A DNA stretch of 64,000 bases from Acidimicrobilacustris europaeus (GCA_965194515.1 OZ239146.1:992001-1056000); one strand, 5' to 3'. Numbered from the stretch's first letter, positions 49,658 to 58,997 are shown. Notes: generated by a model from the sequence alone, not told the origin. A program made the numbers and translations.

Positions 49658-50212
49658 ATGGCTACTTCATTCACCCGCATGGACGAATCCACTCAGGAAC
49701 AGTGGCTGCATATCGGAGCCCAACACGCCTTGAATTCGGGGCGCGTCGCAGACCGAATGCTGATGCTCCTTGAGTCACTCGGCGAGATCACCGATGGGTT
49801 CAACGCCGACCAACTGACCCATTGCCTTCAAACCGCCACCCTCGCCGAACGCGCCGGTGCCGATGAGGAGGTTGTGTTTGCCTCACTCATGCACGATGTC
49901 GGCAAAGCGATCACCGTCTCTAACCATGGCGCCATTGCTGCAGAGATGATCAAGCCGTATGTGCGAGATGACGTCTATCAAATGATTCGCGTCCATCAGG
50001 ATTTCCAGGGGAAGCACTATTACCAGCATTTCGGTGCAGATCCCGAAGCTCGAGAGAAGCATCGTGAGGAACTCACCCCCGAACAGTTCGACCTCGCTGC
50101 GCAGTTTGCCGATGAGTGGGATCAAATCGCATTCGACACCGAGTACGACACCCTGCCGCTGGCACATTTCGAACCACTGGTTCGCAAACTCACCGGCGAC
50201 ATGTCACTTTGA
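49658..50212 (+). CDS. HD-domain protein, PhnZ/MIOX-like
   Basis: A 184-residue HD-superfamily protein. The H...HD...D pattern is visible: HCLQTA (first His), MHDVGKAI (HD) and the later VHQDFQGKHYYQHFG (His), like the two-iron oxygenase branch (PhnZ, inositol oxygenase-like) rather than nucleotide phosphohydrolases. ATG 49658 has GAGAGG upstream; the longer frame is inside ispH. Substrate unknown, possibly phosphonate-related. Confidence 0.75.
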   Translation: MATSFTRMDESTQEQWLHIGAQHALNSGRVADRMLMLLESLGEITDGFNADQLTHCLQTATLAERAGADEEVVFASLMHDVGKAITVSNHGAIAAEMIKPYVRDDVYQMIRVHQDFQGKHYYQHFGADPEAREKHREELTPEQFDLAAQFADEWDQIAFDTEYDTLPLAHFEPLVRKLTGDMSL

Positions 50213-50224
50213 ACTTTCGCTCAC

Positions 50225-50938
50225 TCAATGTTGATTTGGTGAGCCTGCTCGTAATTGCGCTTCGTCGAAAAGATCTTGGATCCTCTCTCCGATGAGAGTT
50301 GTCATGTCACGAACTCCGTTCCGAGACACTCGACCGCTCTCCTTCTTAGGTGGCGGTGCGATCGCCTCGCCGATGACGACCACCATTTTCACCGGGCGGA
50401 TGAATTTTTTACCCTTCGGCATGGCTCGTTCAGTTCCACCAATACCAACCGGAATAATTGACACACCGGTTCGACAGGCGACATAGGCCGGGCCATCAAA
50501 CATCTCGTGAACGAGAGGACCGGACTGGCGGGTGCCTTCGGGGAACATCACCAGGGGCTCTCCCCGTTCGACGACGCTCAAGGCAGCCTTCAGAGCATCA
50601 CGATCCGCCGCGCCACGTTGGACAGGGAATCCGCCCATCGCCGTCAGGAACCAGCCAAGTTGCTTGTTTGTCCACATTTTTTCTGCGCCCATGTAGCGCA
50701 TCAATCGCCAAATCGCCGCACCGATAACAGGCGTATCGAGATACGACCTGTGAATCGGCGAAACGATGAATGGTCCCCGCTTCGGAATGTTTTCGCGGCC
50801 ATGTACCTCGAGCCGGAAATAGAGGCGAGTAATAATCTCGAGGATGAGTCGCACCGTATGGTGCATTGCTTTCTGCGCAAGAGTCAGAACTTCCCCGTTG
50901 TCATGCCCTTCGGGGATGTAGATCTCGCGACGACTCAC
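50225..50938 (-). CDS. plsC: 1-acyl-glycerol-3-phosphate acyltransferase family protein
   Basis: A 237-residue PlsC-type acyltransferase with HRSYLD (HxxxxD, catalytic) at about residue 63, the FPEGTR glycerophosphate-binding motif near 134, and a hydrophobic N-terminal helix. It acylates lysophosphatidic acid, linking to phospholipid synthesis. It overlaps cmk (ATGA) as the last gene of the aroH-tyrA-aroA-cmk-plsC operon, a standard actinobacterial arrangement. Confidence 0.93.
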   Translation of the reverse strand: MSRREIYIPEGHDNGEVLTLAQKAMHHTVRLILEIITRLYFRLEVHGRENIPKRGPFIVSPIHRSYLDTPVIGAAIWRLMRYMGAEKMWTNKQLGWFLTAMGGFPVQRGAADRDALKAALSVVERGEPLVMFPEGTRQSGPLVHEMFDGPAYVACRTGVSIIPVGIGGTERAMPKGKKFIRPVKMVVVIGEAIAPPPKKESGRVSRNGVRDMTTLIGERIQDLFDEAQLRAGSPNQH

Positions 50939-51582
50939 GTCAGGTGCTCCATGATGGCGTCGACGATCTGATCGACCGAAAGATCGCTCGTATCGATGAC
51001 AATTGCATCATCGGCGGTGCGCAGTGGATCGTGAGTTCGGTTCTGATCGAGGGCATCGCGCCGAGCAAGATCGGTCGCAACGGTCTCGTACGAAAGATCG
51101 GAGACTTCCTTCGAGCGTCGAGCAGCTCGAACCTCAGGACTTGCGTCGAGATACACCTTGAGTTTCGCGTCGGGAAAGACAACGGTGCCGATGTCGCGCC
51201 CTTCCATCACGCCACCACCGCGTTTAGCTACCCATTGACGTTGTCGTGCCCGCATCTCGGTGCGAACGGTTGGGTTTGCGGCCACGATGCTCACGGCCCG
51301 AGTGACCTCGGGTCCTCGAATCTCGATGGTTGCATCGACACCGTCAACAACTACCGAGCCAGACGGAGCAATCTCAAGTTCGATATTGCGGGACAGATTC
51401 CCGATGACCTCGGCATCCTCAGGGTCAACACCACCACGTAGAGCAGCAAAGGCGACGGAGCGATACATCGCACCGGTGTCGAGATATTCCAGACCTAGAC
51501 GAATTGCGACGGCCTTTGCAACGGTCGACTTCCCCGATCCGGCTGGACCGTCGATCGCTATCACCAATGGTTGTTCGGTCAC
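50935..51582 (-). CDS. cmk: Cytidylate kinase
   Basis: A 215-residue NMP kinase phosphorylating CMP and dCMP. The P-loop GPAGSGKST is at about residues 12-20, followed by the CMP-binding YLDTGAMYR and MEGRDIGTVVFP. Overlaps aroA upstream (ATGA) and plsC downstream. Length and motifs are standard. Confidence 0.96.
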   Translation of the reverse strand: MTEQPLVIAIDGPAGSGKSTVAKAVAIRLGLEYLDTGAMYRSVAFAALRGGVDPEDAEVIGNLSRNIELEIAPSGSVVVDGVDATIEIRGPEVTRAVSIVAANPTVRTEMRARQRQWVAKRGGGVMEGRDIGTVVFPDAKLKVYLDASPEVRAARRSKEVSDLSYETVATDLARRDALDQNRTHDPLRTADDAIVIDTSDLSVDQIVDAIMEHLT

Positions 51583-52874
51583 TTCAAGCCTCCAGGGCGA
51601 AGTCGTTCCATCTCTTCGAAGTATGTCGGAAATGTTTTCCGTACGCAGTTTGGATCCGAGATCGAGACGCCCGGATTCGCGTATCCAATCAAGGCCATGC
51701 TCATCGCCATTCGATGATCGTCGTATGTCTCAATGGTCGCAACATGGGTCGGACCGGGGATCACCGTGAATCCATCGTCATCCTCAGTTGCATCGATACC
51801 CAGCCGACGAAGTTCTGAAACAACTGCAGCGATCCGGTTGGTCTCCTTGTTGCGAATGAAACCAATACCGGAAATGGTTGTCGGACCGTCGGCGAATACT
51901 GCAACTGCTGCGGCAGTCTGAGCTGTATCGGAGATCTGGCTGAAATCGGCGGTCACGCCATGGAGACCTGCCCCGGTGACCGTGATCGACGATTCGTTGA
52001 CCGCGACCTCAGCACCCATGTCGGCGAGTACTTCGACAAAGCGAACGTCGCCCTGTAGAGAGTGAGCACCCAGTCCATCAACGCGCACAGTTCCGCCAGA
52101 GATCGCAGCCGCAGCGAAGAAATACGACGCTGCAGACGCATCGGGCTCTATGTCGTAGTCCCGAGCGAGGTAACCACCGGGCGCTACAACGAACGTGCGG
52201 TCATCGGACTGCTCGACAACTGCGCCGAACGAAGTCATCACCGCAATGGTCATGTCGAGATACGGGCGCGAAACGACGTCCCCGGCGATAGCGATCTGTA
52301 ACCCTTCGGGCATACACGGAGCGGCCAGCAACAGCCCAGAGGTGAACTGACTAGAAACCGATGCGTCGATAGAGATCAACGGCATCTCCCCGTGCCGCCC
52401 AATCGGGCCCTCGACTATGGCAGGCAAGTGGCCGTCGACCTGTTCGAACGACACCTTCACGCCTAAATGTTCAATGGCAGTAAAAACATCGTTCATCGGC
52501 CGTCGCCGCATCGCCTCGTCGGCGTCTAGCCGTAGGGGTGTTTCACCCAATGCGAGAACGGCCGCGAGAAATCGAGCTGTTGTTCCCGACTGCCTCGCAA
52601 ACAACGTGGAATCGCAGGCGCTTAGGTCGCCACCAATTCCGGTAACCGAGACTGTGGTTCCGTTATCGGCAAGCAGCACGACTGCACCGAGCGACCGAAT
52701 GCAATCGATCATCGCTTCGGTGTCGTCAGCGAATAGTGCTCCATGAAGGGTGCTCGTTCCGCTGGCAAGCGCAGCCGCAAGCAGAGCCCGGTTCGTGATG
52801 CTCTTCGAACCAGGCGGAACGGCAACAGCGTCAATGGGGCCGCCGAACGGAATGATCTCAAGGACCTCGACCAT
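51579..52874 (-). CDS. aroA: 3-phosphoshikimate 1-carboxyvinyltransferase (EPSP synthase)
   Basis: A 431-residue EPSP synthase of the shikimate pathway. N-terminal PPGSKSITNRALLAAAL and the RxxxxxxxARQSGTTARFLAAVLAL and DAMRRRPM-type blocks are typical (here LFARQSGTTARFL and DEAMRRRPM), with the late KETNRIAAVVSEL and DDHRMAMS segments. It forms the aroH-tyrA-aroA group for Phe/Tyr synthesis. Start is ATG, overlapping the tyrA stop by one base. Confidence 0.96.
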   Translation of the reverse strand: MVEVLEIIPFGGPIDAVAVPPGSKSITNRALLAAALASGTSTLHGALFADDTEAMIDCIRSLGAVVLLADNGTTVSVTGIGGDLSACDSTLFARQSGTTARFLAAVLALGETPLRLDADEAMRRRPMNDVFTAIEHLGVKVSFEQVDGHLPAIVEGPIGRHGEMPLISIDASVSSQFTSGLLLAAPCMPEGLQIAIAGDVVSRPYLDMTIAVMTSFGAVVEQSDDRTFVVAPGGYLARDYDIEPDASAASYFFAAAAISGGTVRVDGLGAHSLQGDVRFVEVLADMGAEVAVNESSITVTGAGLHGVTADFSQISDTAQTAAAVAVFADGPTTISGIGFIRNKETNRIAAVVSELRRLGIDATEDDDGFTVIPGPTHVATIETYDDHRMAMSMALIGYANPGVSISDPNCVRKTFPTYFEEMERLRPGGLK

Positions 52875-53980
52875 CAGCGGTCTTCTGATCCGTCCAACGA
52901 ACGCATCACAGCTTTGTAACCGCGAGCGGTAAGACCGTCGCGGAGGAGAGCTCCATTTGCGGCTTCGACGAGGAGAATGACAACTCCCTCATCACCCTCA
53001 ACGGAATGGGCGATTTCAATGTCAGCGATGCTGACGTCGAGTTCGGTCGCAATCATCGTGATGCCAGCGAGCGCACCCTTCTGGTCAGCAACGGGGATGC
53101 GCAACTCGGCGAGATCTTCGGCACGGGCAAAACGAGCGGGCAGCGCAAGTCGCGCTGACCGTGCACGCTCGAGAATCGAAACGAGCGCGTCGCGATCGCC
53201 ATCAGCGACAATTGAACGAACCGCCGAAAGAGCCGCAACAAGACGATCGAGTTCGGTGACAATCGCATCCCGATTCTCGTTGCAGATATCTGGCCATATA
53301 CCGGGGTGACTTGCGGCGATTCGAGTCATGTCCCGAAAACCGCCTGCAGCTAGACGCATAAGGCTTCGGTGTTCGATTGATCGCTCGTCGGCAAGGCCCA
53401 TGAGACTTGCCGCCGTGAGATGCGGCACATGAGAAACGATTGCGACCATTGAGTCGTGTTGAGCCGGCGGCAGAGACACAACCTCAGCTCCGAAACCTGA
53501 AACGATGCCGCGGAGAGTTGCAAGCGTTTCGTCGTCGCTTGTCTCCAGCGGCGTGAGCACCCAGGTGCGCCCTTCGAAAAGATCTGATCGCGACCCGTCG
53601 ACGCCTTCTTGCTCCGAACCTGCCATCGGGTGACCACCGATAAACCTGGGGTTCTCCATTAGGTGCAGCAACGGCGTCTTTACGCTTCCGACATCGGTAA
53701 CGAGGCCATCTGTCTCAAGAAGAGCGATTGCGACTTCCTCTGCGACGACACCAACGGGCGTGGCCACGACGGTGAGAGACACGCCATCAACAAATCCCTC
53801 GGGCGCGATGGAGTCGATTGCGCCAACTTCGAGCGCTCGATCAAGACACGATGCTGAGCGGTCACGTCCAAGCACGCGCCAACCAGCCTCACGCAAACGC
53901 AGGCCGACTGATCCGCCGATAAGACCAACGCCAACAATCAGTGCGGTGCGCTGTTTTGAATCCGGAGCCATCTCGCTCAC
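52874..53980 (-). CDS. tyrA: Prephenate dehydrogenase with C-terminal ACT domain
   Basis: A 368-residue enzyme converting prephenate to 4-hydroxyphenylpyruvate. The NAD-binding GVGLIGGSVGLRL is at about 17-30, the active-site GGHPMAGSE segment near 115, and an ACT-type feedback domain at about 290-365 (LRIPVADQKGALAGITMIATELDVSIADIEIAH). GTG start overlaps the chorismate mutase stop (GTGA). Confidence 0.95.
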   Translation of the reverse strand: MSEMAPDSKQRTALIVGVGLIGGSVGLRLREAGWRVLGRDRSASCLDRALEVGAIDSIAPEGFVDGVSLTVVATPVGVVAEEVAIALLETDGLVTDVGSVKTPLLHLMENPRFIGGHPMAGSEQEGVDGSRSDLFEGRTWVLTPLETSDDETLATLRGIVSGFGAEVVSLPPAQHDSMVAIVSHVPHLTAASLMGLADERSIEHRSLMRLAAGGFRDMTRIAASHPGIWPDICNENRDAIVTELDRLVAALSAVRSIVADGDRDALVSILERARSARLALPARFARAEDLAELRIPVADQKGALAGITMIATELDVSIADIEIAHSVEGDEGVVILLVEAANGALLRDGLTARGYKAVMRSLDGSEDR

Positions 53981-54345
53981 TCCGGCAGATCGTCGCGTAG
54001 TCCGCTCGCGCCTTCGAGGTACACATGACGAAGCTCAGAACGTGATCGGGGTGTGGAGAGATGCATCAGCACACGGATGCAGAAAGGTGTTGCACCAGTG
54101 ATGTCGAGCTCGCGGGCACAGATAAGAGGAATGTCGCCGAACCCAATGTCGCGAGCAGCTGAGGCTGGGAACATCGAATGGATATCGTCTGTCGCCGTGA
54201 AGAGAACACTGATGATGTCGTCGTGATCGACCCCGTTGCGCTCGATCATTTGCTCGAGCAACGCGATCGTGCGGGCTCGGACATCGTCGGCCGTGTCGGC
54301 ATCAATGGTGGTGGCGCCGCGAAGCGCTCGAACAACAGAAGTCAC
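53977..54345 (-). CDS. aroH: Chorismate mutase, AroH type
   Basis: A 122-residue trimeric chorismate mutase of the rare AroH fold. Signature residues: Arg in VRALRGATT (residue 9), the CARELDITGATPFCIRVLMHL strand with the catalytic Arg, and RHVYLEGASGLRDDL at the end. The product feeds tyrA directly. GTG start; first gene of the aro-cmk-plsC operon, with a 23-base gap to rluB. Confidence 0.93.
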   Translation of the reverse strand: MTSVVRALRGATTIDADTADDVRARTIALLEQMIERNGVDHDDIISVLFTATDDIHSMFPASAARDIGFGDIPLICARELDITGATPFCIRVLMHLSTPRSRSELRHVYLEGASGLRDDLPE

Positions 54346-54368
54346 GGTGTGATCCTAGAACGGTGAGG

Positions 54369-55118
54369 TCAGCGAGCCGAGGGAGATTCACTCGAGCGTT
54401 CGACCGCGGCACGCTCAAGGGAACGAAGTTCTTCGCCCGTCAATGGACGCCACTGCCCTGGCTTGAGCTTTCGATCAGCGAGGGGGCCAATGCGGGTACG
54501 AATGAGGCGAATCACCGGATGCTCAATGGCATCACACATACGACGGATCTGGCGATTTCGACCCTCGTGAATCGTGAGGCGGAGAATTCCTGGGCCGAGA
54601 AGTGCCGCCTTCGCTGGAGCGGTGATTCCGTCTTCGAGCATGACTCCCTCGCGAAGCATGCGGAGTTCGCCCCGAGTCGGCTCCCCTTCAACGTGGGCGA
54701 CATACTCCTTTTCGACTCCAAAGGATGGATGAGTCAGCCGATGGGCGAGATCTCCATCGTTGGTAAGGAGCAGCAGCCCCTCTGTGTCCATGTCGAGGCG
54801 ACCTACAGGAAAGACGCGTGGCTCTTCTGGTACCAGTTCGAGAACGGTTGGACGTCCTTGAGGATCGTCAGCGGTCGTTACAACACCTGTCGGTTTATTC
54901 AGAAGCAGATGAACAAGACCGGGTCGAACGCCGATGATGACGCCATTGACGGCGACTTCATCGGTCTCAGCGGTGACTCGACGTCCCAGTTCTGCAACTT
55001 CGCCGTTAACCGTCACTCGGCCTTCGGCGATGAGATCCTCGCAAACCCTCCGACTTCCGATGCCGATGCGGGCCAGCACCTTTTGAAGGCGCTCTCCCTC
55101 TCGTTCCTCGTCGGTCAC
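54369..55118 (-). CDS. rluB: 23S rRNA pseudouridine synthase, RluB family
   Basis: A 249-residue enzyme with an N-terminal S4 RNA-binding domain (about 10-60, LQKVLARIGIGSRRVCEDLI) and the RsuA/RluB catalytic domain with Asp in GRLDMDTEGLLLLTNDG. It makes a pseudouridine in 23S rRNA (position inferred from family). Overlaps scpB by ATGA, giving the typical scpA-scpB-rluB cluster. Confidence 0.92.
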   Translation of the reverse strand: MTDEEREGERLQKVLARIGIGSRRVCEDLIAEGRVTVNGEVAELGRRVTAETDEVAVNGVIIGVRPGLVHLLLNKPTGVVTTADDPQGRPTVLELVPEEPRVFPVGRLDMDTEGLLLLTNDGDLAHRLTHPSFGVEKEYVAHVEGEPTRGELRMLREGVMLEDGITAPAKAALLGPGILRLTIHEGRNRQIRRMCDAIEHPVIRLIRTRIGPLADRKLKPGQWRPLTGEELRSLERAAVERSSESPSAR

Positions 55119-55777
55119 ACCGGGCCGTCCCCGTCGAGCAAGTAGCCCAACGAAGGCCGAACGCCATCGGCCGATTCTCCGCTCTCAGAGCCGGAACTGA
55201 CAATGTCTGCAGCAGCGGAGTCGACACGAAGACCGATTTCAAGTGCTTCGACCACATCGGCACCTGGTACGAAATCGGCGATCGACGGCAACTGTGAGAG
55301 CGAGTCGAGGCCCATCTTCATGAGGAATTCTGGAGTTGTGCCGAACATGACGGCCTGACCCGGACCGGGGTCGCGAGCAACCTCGCCGATGTATCCCCGC
55401 TGCTCGAGAGTGCGCACGACGCTGTCGACTCCGACTCCGCGAATCGAAGCGATCTGGGCTCGGCTGATCGGCTGCTTGTAGGCAACGATCGCCAACGTCT
55501 CGAGAGCGGCAGCGGACAACTTTGCCGACTGGCCTTCGAGAACGAACTGTTCGATGTACGGCGCTTGATCAGGATGGCTCTGATAGCGCCAACCCCCGGC
55601 GACACGCACCAGCTGAAAGCCGCGCTCGTCGCTTGCATATTCGGCACCAAGTTCGACAAGGACGGCATCAACACGCTCAGCAGGCATTCCCGTCAACTGC
55701 GCCAGCATGTCGGTCTGCACAGGCGTGTCAGCAACCATGATGATCGCTTCGAGTGCTCGTTTGATTTCGGCAGACAT
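55115..55777 (-). CDS. scpB: Segregation and condensation protein B
   Basis: A 220-residue winged-helix dimer, the kleisin-associated subunit of SMC-ScpAB. The block AALETLAIVAYKQPISRAQIASIRGV (about 92-117) is the ScpB hallmark, and RGYIGEVARDPGPGQAVMFGTT follows. A weakly conserved acidic tail ends the protein. It is followed by rluB and preceded by scpA. Confidence 0.94.
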   Translation of the reverse strand: MSAEIKRALEAIIMVADTPVQTDMLAQLTGMPAERVDAVLVELGAEYASDERGFQLVRVAGGWRYQSHPDQAPYIEQFVLEGQSAKLSAAALETLAIVAYKQPISRAQIASIRGVGVDSVVRTLEQRGYIGEVARDPGPGQAVMFGTTPEFLMKMGLDSLSQLPSIADFVPGADVVEALEIGLRVDSAAADIVSSGSESGESADGVRPSLGYLLDGDGPV

Positions 55778-55786
55778 GAGGAACCT

Positions 55787-56605
55787 TTAGCCGTCGTAGT
55801 TGTCGATGTCGGCGAGGTCCGCCACACCAATGGCCGGAGATCCGACCCAAATGATTTCGATATCACCAAATGCTGAAGGCTGATCGAGCTCGATGAACCC
55901 CTGCTTAAACAATTCGAGTACCGCAAGAAAGCGAACAACGATTTCGAGTCGCTCGACAAGTGTCTCGGTGAGTCGACGGAACGACACCCGACCAAAACGT
56001 GGGAGTTCATCGATGAGTTCCTCTACTGCCTCGCCCACACTCACGCGAACGCTGTGAATGTGCTCGATACTCACAACGGGAACTGGTTTGGGCGTCATTG
56101 CCCTGATGTACGCCGCTCGGACATCGTCGATATCGACACCCTCAAGCAGGTCTGGGACAAGTTCGAGGTAGCGCTCGTCGAGACCAGCGCGACGGGGAAC
56201 ACACATCGCAGCGTTGTCGAAAAGGTCTGAGAGAACATGGGATGCGTCTTTGAACGTCTTGCAGTCGAGCAAACGAGCAATAAGGAGGTCGCGCTCTTCC
56301 CAAAGGGAGAACTCATCGTCGAGATCGATGTCAACGTCCTCGGGCAGGAGACGCTTGCACTTGAGTTCGACGAGCGTGGCCGCAATCAGCAGAAACTCAG
56401 TGGTGATCTCCAAATCGAGATGCTCAAGCTTCTCGATCTCGACGAGATAGGCGTCGACAATTCGGGCGAGCGAGATCTCGTAGAGGTCCACCTGTTCCCG
56501 AAGGATCAGGTGGAGCAGAAGGTCGAAGGGACCCTCAAAGACCGATGTCTGGACCTCGTATGGCACGAACTCACGATAGAGGCGTCCGGAGGGGTCAATG
56601 TGCAT
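55787..56605 (-). CDS. scpA: Segregation and condensation protein A
   Basis: A 272-residue kleisin joining the SMC heads and contacting ScpB. N-terminal VFEGPFDLLLHLILREQVDLYEISLARI (about 18-45) and the FLLIAATLVELKCKRLLP helix are classic. ATG 56605 gives a normal N-terminus; ATG 56650 would overlap the divergent trpS start as CATG. It opens the scpAB-rluB cluster and is transcribed divergently from trpS. Confidence 0.9.
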   Translation of the reverse strand: MHIDPSGRLYREFVPYEVQTSVFEGPFDLLLHLILREQVDLYEISLARIVDAYLVEIEKLEHLDLEITTEFLLIAATLVELKCKRLLPEDVDIDLDDEFSLWEERDLLIARLLDCKTFKDASHVLSDLFDNAAMCVPRRAGLDERYLELVPDLLEGVDIDDVRAAYIRAMTPKPVPVVSIEHIHSVRVSVGEAVEELIDELPRFGRVSFRRLTETLVERLEIVVRFLAVLELFKQGFIELDQPSAFGDIEIIWVGSPAIGVADLADIDNYDG

Positions 56606-56634
56606 TCCGTACCCGAAACCTCCACCGGGACCTC

Positions 56635-56640
56635 TAGCAT
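56635..56640 (+). promoter_or_regulatory. Probable -10 element of trpS
   Basis: TAGCAT lies 8 bases before the trpS ATG at 56649 and no ribosome site is evident; leaderless layout is likely. Confidence 0.35.
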
Positions 56641-56648
56641 CGGCAGCC

Positions 56649-57632
56649 ATGACGCGTGTCTTCTCGGGCATCAAGCCCACCGGTCCGGTCCAGCTCGGCA
56701 ACCTCCTAGGAGCCCTGCGCCACTGGGTCGCCGACCAGGCCGAGGCGGACACCATCTTCTGCGTCGTTGATCTCCACGCTCTTACCGTCCCCCAGGACCC
56801 CGCTGAGCTTCGAACCCGGACCCTCGAACTGGCCCAACTTCTCTTGGCTATCGGCATCGACCCGGCCCGATCCACACTCTTTGTTCAAAGCCACGTTCGG
56901 GAACACGCTGAGCTTTCGTGGCTTATGGAGTGCACTGCATCGGTCGGCGAGCTCCGCCGCATGACACAGTTCAAAGATAAGAGCGATCAAGCGGAGTTTG
57001 TTTCGGCTGGCCTGTTCACCTACCCCGCCCTCATGGCGGCCGACATCCTTCTCTACGACACCGATCGCGTGCCGGTGGGTGACGATCAGCGTCAGCACCT
57101 CGAGCTGTCGCGCGATCTCGCGATTCGATTCAACAGCCGCTACGGGGACACCTTTGTCGTACCTGAAGCTGCGATTGCCAAAATTGGCGCTCGCGTCATG
57201 GACCTCCAGCATCCAACCAAAAAGATGTCAAAGTCCGAGGACTCACCGCAGGGAACCATTCTTGTTCTCGAAGATCTTGATGCTGTTGCCAAGAAGATCA
57301 AACGCGCCGTCACTGACACCGATACCGATGTCCGGTTCGATCCGACTGAAAAGCCTGGCGTGTCGAACCTTCTGTCGATTCTCAGCGCGTGCACCGGCAC
57401 CGCTCCGGAGACACTCGCCGAGTCCTACACCCGCTACGGAGATTTGAAGACGGCAGTCGCCGATGCAGTTGTTGAGACATTGCGTCCCATCCAAGAACGC
57501 TTTGCCGAACTCGCCGCGGACCCAACCGGAACCGCCGCGATCCTCGCAAGCGGAGCCGAAAAGGCACGTTCGATTGCCGGACCCGTTTTGGAACGGGCCC
57601 GGACAAACATCGGGTTGTTACCTCAGAGCTAA
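56649..57632 (+). CDS. trpS: Tryptophanyl-tRNA synthetase
   Basis: A 327-residue class I synthetase. The HIGH-like region reads PTGPVQLGNLLGALRHW (residues about 10-27) and KMSKS lies near residue 187 (HPTKKMSKSEDSPQG). GDDQRQHLELSRD is the tRNA-Trp family motif. The start codon lies in the scpA 5' region. Function is certain; no paralogue was seen in the window. Confidence 0.96.
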   Translation: MTRVFSGIKPTGPVQLGNLLGALRHWVADQAEADTIFCVVDLHALTVPQDPAELRTRTLELAQLLLAIGIDPARSTLFVQSHVREHAELSWLMECTASVGELRRMTQFKDKSDQAEFVSAGLFTYPALMAADILLYDTDRVPVGDDQRQHLELSRDLAIRFNSRYGDTFVVPEAAIAKIGARVMDLQHPTKKMSKSEDSPQGTILVLEDLDAVAKKIKRAVTDTDTDVRFDPTEKPGVSNLLSILSACTGTAPETLAESYTRYGDLKTAVADAVVETLRPIQERFAELAADPTGTAAILASGAEKARSIAGPVLERARTNIGLLPQS

Positions 57633-57655
57633 TCGCTCAAGAGATCGTTGCTGAC

Positions 57656-58774
57656 TCAGGGAGCCATCGATCCGCCGTTAGCGAATCCTGATGGTGTGTG
57701 ACGTCCTGCGCAGGCGTGTTCGAACAGTCCGTAACCGAACTTGCCGTCCAGTGTTGCCTTTCCTACGTGATCGAGGATGCTGTACTGCGTAGCGATCAGG
57801 ATTCCGGGGTCGGACTGATCGGTGAGGTCGTAGGTTGCCGTTTCGATCCAGTCGCGTCCGCGCCATACGCCGTGGGTCCACTGTGGGTCCGGCCCGTAAC
57901 CACATCCGGCAGACAACGCGACGTGCCCAAGGCATTCGACCTCGACCACCAAAGGTGAACCATCGGCTGCCTGAGCAGTGATTGTCGCTGACTCTGGGAT
58001 GCGTGTGCCTGATCGATAGTTGATGTCGTACTTCGGGTACCCCAGGGGCTCGACGCGACCATCAGGCCATATGCGCAACGCATCGTTCAGCGTGCGAAGA
58101 CCATCGCCATTTTCCTGAGCAATGAAGACAAGAGCGAAATCGTCGAAACGGAGCGGGACGTAAATCCAGTAGAAGCCACCATCGACCTCGGGTTCCGCCA
58201 CCCAACGACCCGCCGGTTCCGGCTCGCCTACGGGGCGAATACCCCATGAACGATCGCGAGTGCCGACCCATGTCGCAGGATCAACGAGGATCTCTTCACC
58301 CTTCACCCGAATAAACCCCTCCCAGGTCCCAACCTGAGCGAAACGCTGCGCGTCAAGAATGATCTTGGCGCCGTTGCGCGAAACATGCGGAGATTCGTCA
58401 ACCGCTGGGAACGATCCACGCCAGTGCAGGTCGAGTTCGAATTCCTGCTCCTTGCCCGCACACGTAATGCGGAGTTCGTTCAGAGGGTCGATCACTTCGA
58501 TGCGGTACGGACCCACTTGCTGATTCATGCGATCAGCACCCAGAACGTCGGACATGCGGATCGTGTGCTGGAGATCGCCGCGACGGATGCACGCAAACGC
58601 ATCAGTAACACCAAGATTCGGGTACTGACCAAGACCTGTGATGAGAAAGACTTCGCCGGAGCGATCATGTGCGTTCCAATACGAACGATCGTAGAAATTG
58701 CGATCGCTCGATGCAGCGTGAGCAAGCGAATACGGGGCTTGGTGCAGCGGGAACTCGTCGGCAGGAATCGGCAT
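57656..58774 (-). CDS. AttH/CrtC-like lipocalin-superfamily protein of unknown function
   Basis: A 372-residue mainly beta protein without signal peptide. The RDRSWGIRPVGE block (about 195-206), the tryptophan-rich EVDGGFYWIYVPLRF, and the C-terminal YSILDHVGKATLDGKFGYGLFEHACAGRH resemble the hydroxyneurosporene-synthase/AttH-like double lipocalin domain. Such proteins bind or modify lipophilic molecules in Actinobacteria, but no reaction is established. The ATG at 58774 is the best in-frame start. It is convergent with trpS and lies upstream of tRNA-Val. Confidence 0.65.
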   Translation of the reverse strand: MPIPADEFPLHQAPYSLAHAASSDRNFYDRSYWNAHDRSGEVFLITGLGQYPNLGVTDAFACIRRGDLQHTIRMSDVLGADRMNQQVGPYRIEVIDPLNELRITCAGKEQEFELDLHWRGSFPAVDESPHVSRNGAKIILDAQRFAQVGTWEGFIRVKGEEILVDPATWVGTRDRSWGIRPVGEPEPAGRWVAEPEVDGGFYWIYVPLRFDDFALVFIAQENGDGLRTLNDALRIWPDGRVEPLGYPKYDINYRSGTRIPESATITAQAADGSPLVVEVECLGHVALSAGCGYGPDPQWTHGVWRGRDWIETATYDLTDQSDPGILIATQYSILDHVGKATLDGKFGYGLFEHACAGRHTPSGFANGGSMAP

Positions 58775-58909
58775 TGGATCTCCACTAAGTCGAAGTTGGA
58801 CGCACCTGATGGTGCAGAACGTGGAGACCTTAGAACGCCGACAGGGGCTCAAAGGACTCGCGCCGGGATATGGAGCGCTGATCCGGTTCGGCTACCATCA
58901 CCCGCCTCA

Positions 58910-58983
58910 GGGCGATTAGCTCAGTTGGCTAGAGCACTGCCTTCACACGGCAGGGGTCGCTGGTTCGAGTCCAGTATCGCCCA
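58910..58983 (+). tRNA. tRNA-Val (anticodon CAC)
   Basis: A 74-base cloverleaf: acceptor GGGCGAT/ATCGCCC plus A discriminator, D-arm GCTC/GAGC, anticodon stem CTGCC/GGCAG with loop TTCACAC (anticodon CAC, valine), T-arm GCTGG-TTCGAGT-CCAGT. Its 3' 43 bases plus 5 following bases are repeated at 60618-60665, so this is the integration site of the adjacent element. Confidence 0.97.
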
Positions 58984-58988
58984 CTCGA
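58941..58988 (+). repeat. attL: 48-bp direct repeat, tRNA-Val 3' half
   Basis: Perfect 48-bp copy of 60618-60665, covering the anticodon loop through 5 bases past the tRNA. Integrase-mediated integration into tRNA 3' ends leaves exactly such a repeat. Confidence 0.85.
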
Positions 58989-58997
58989 GAAAACGAA

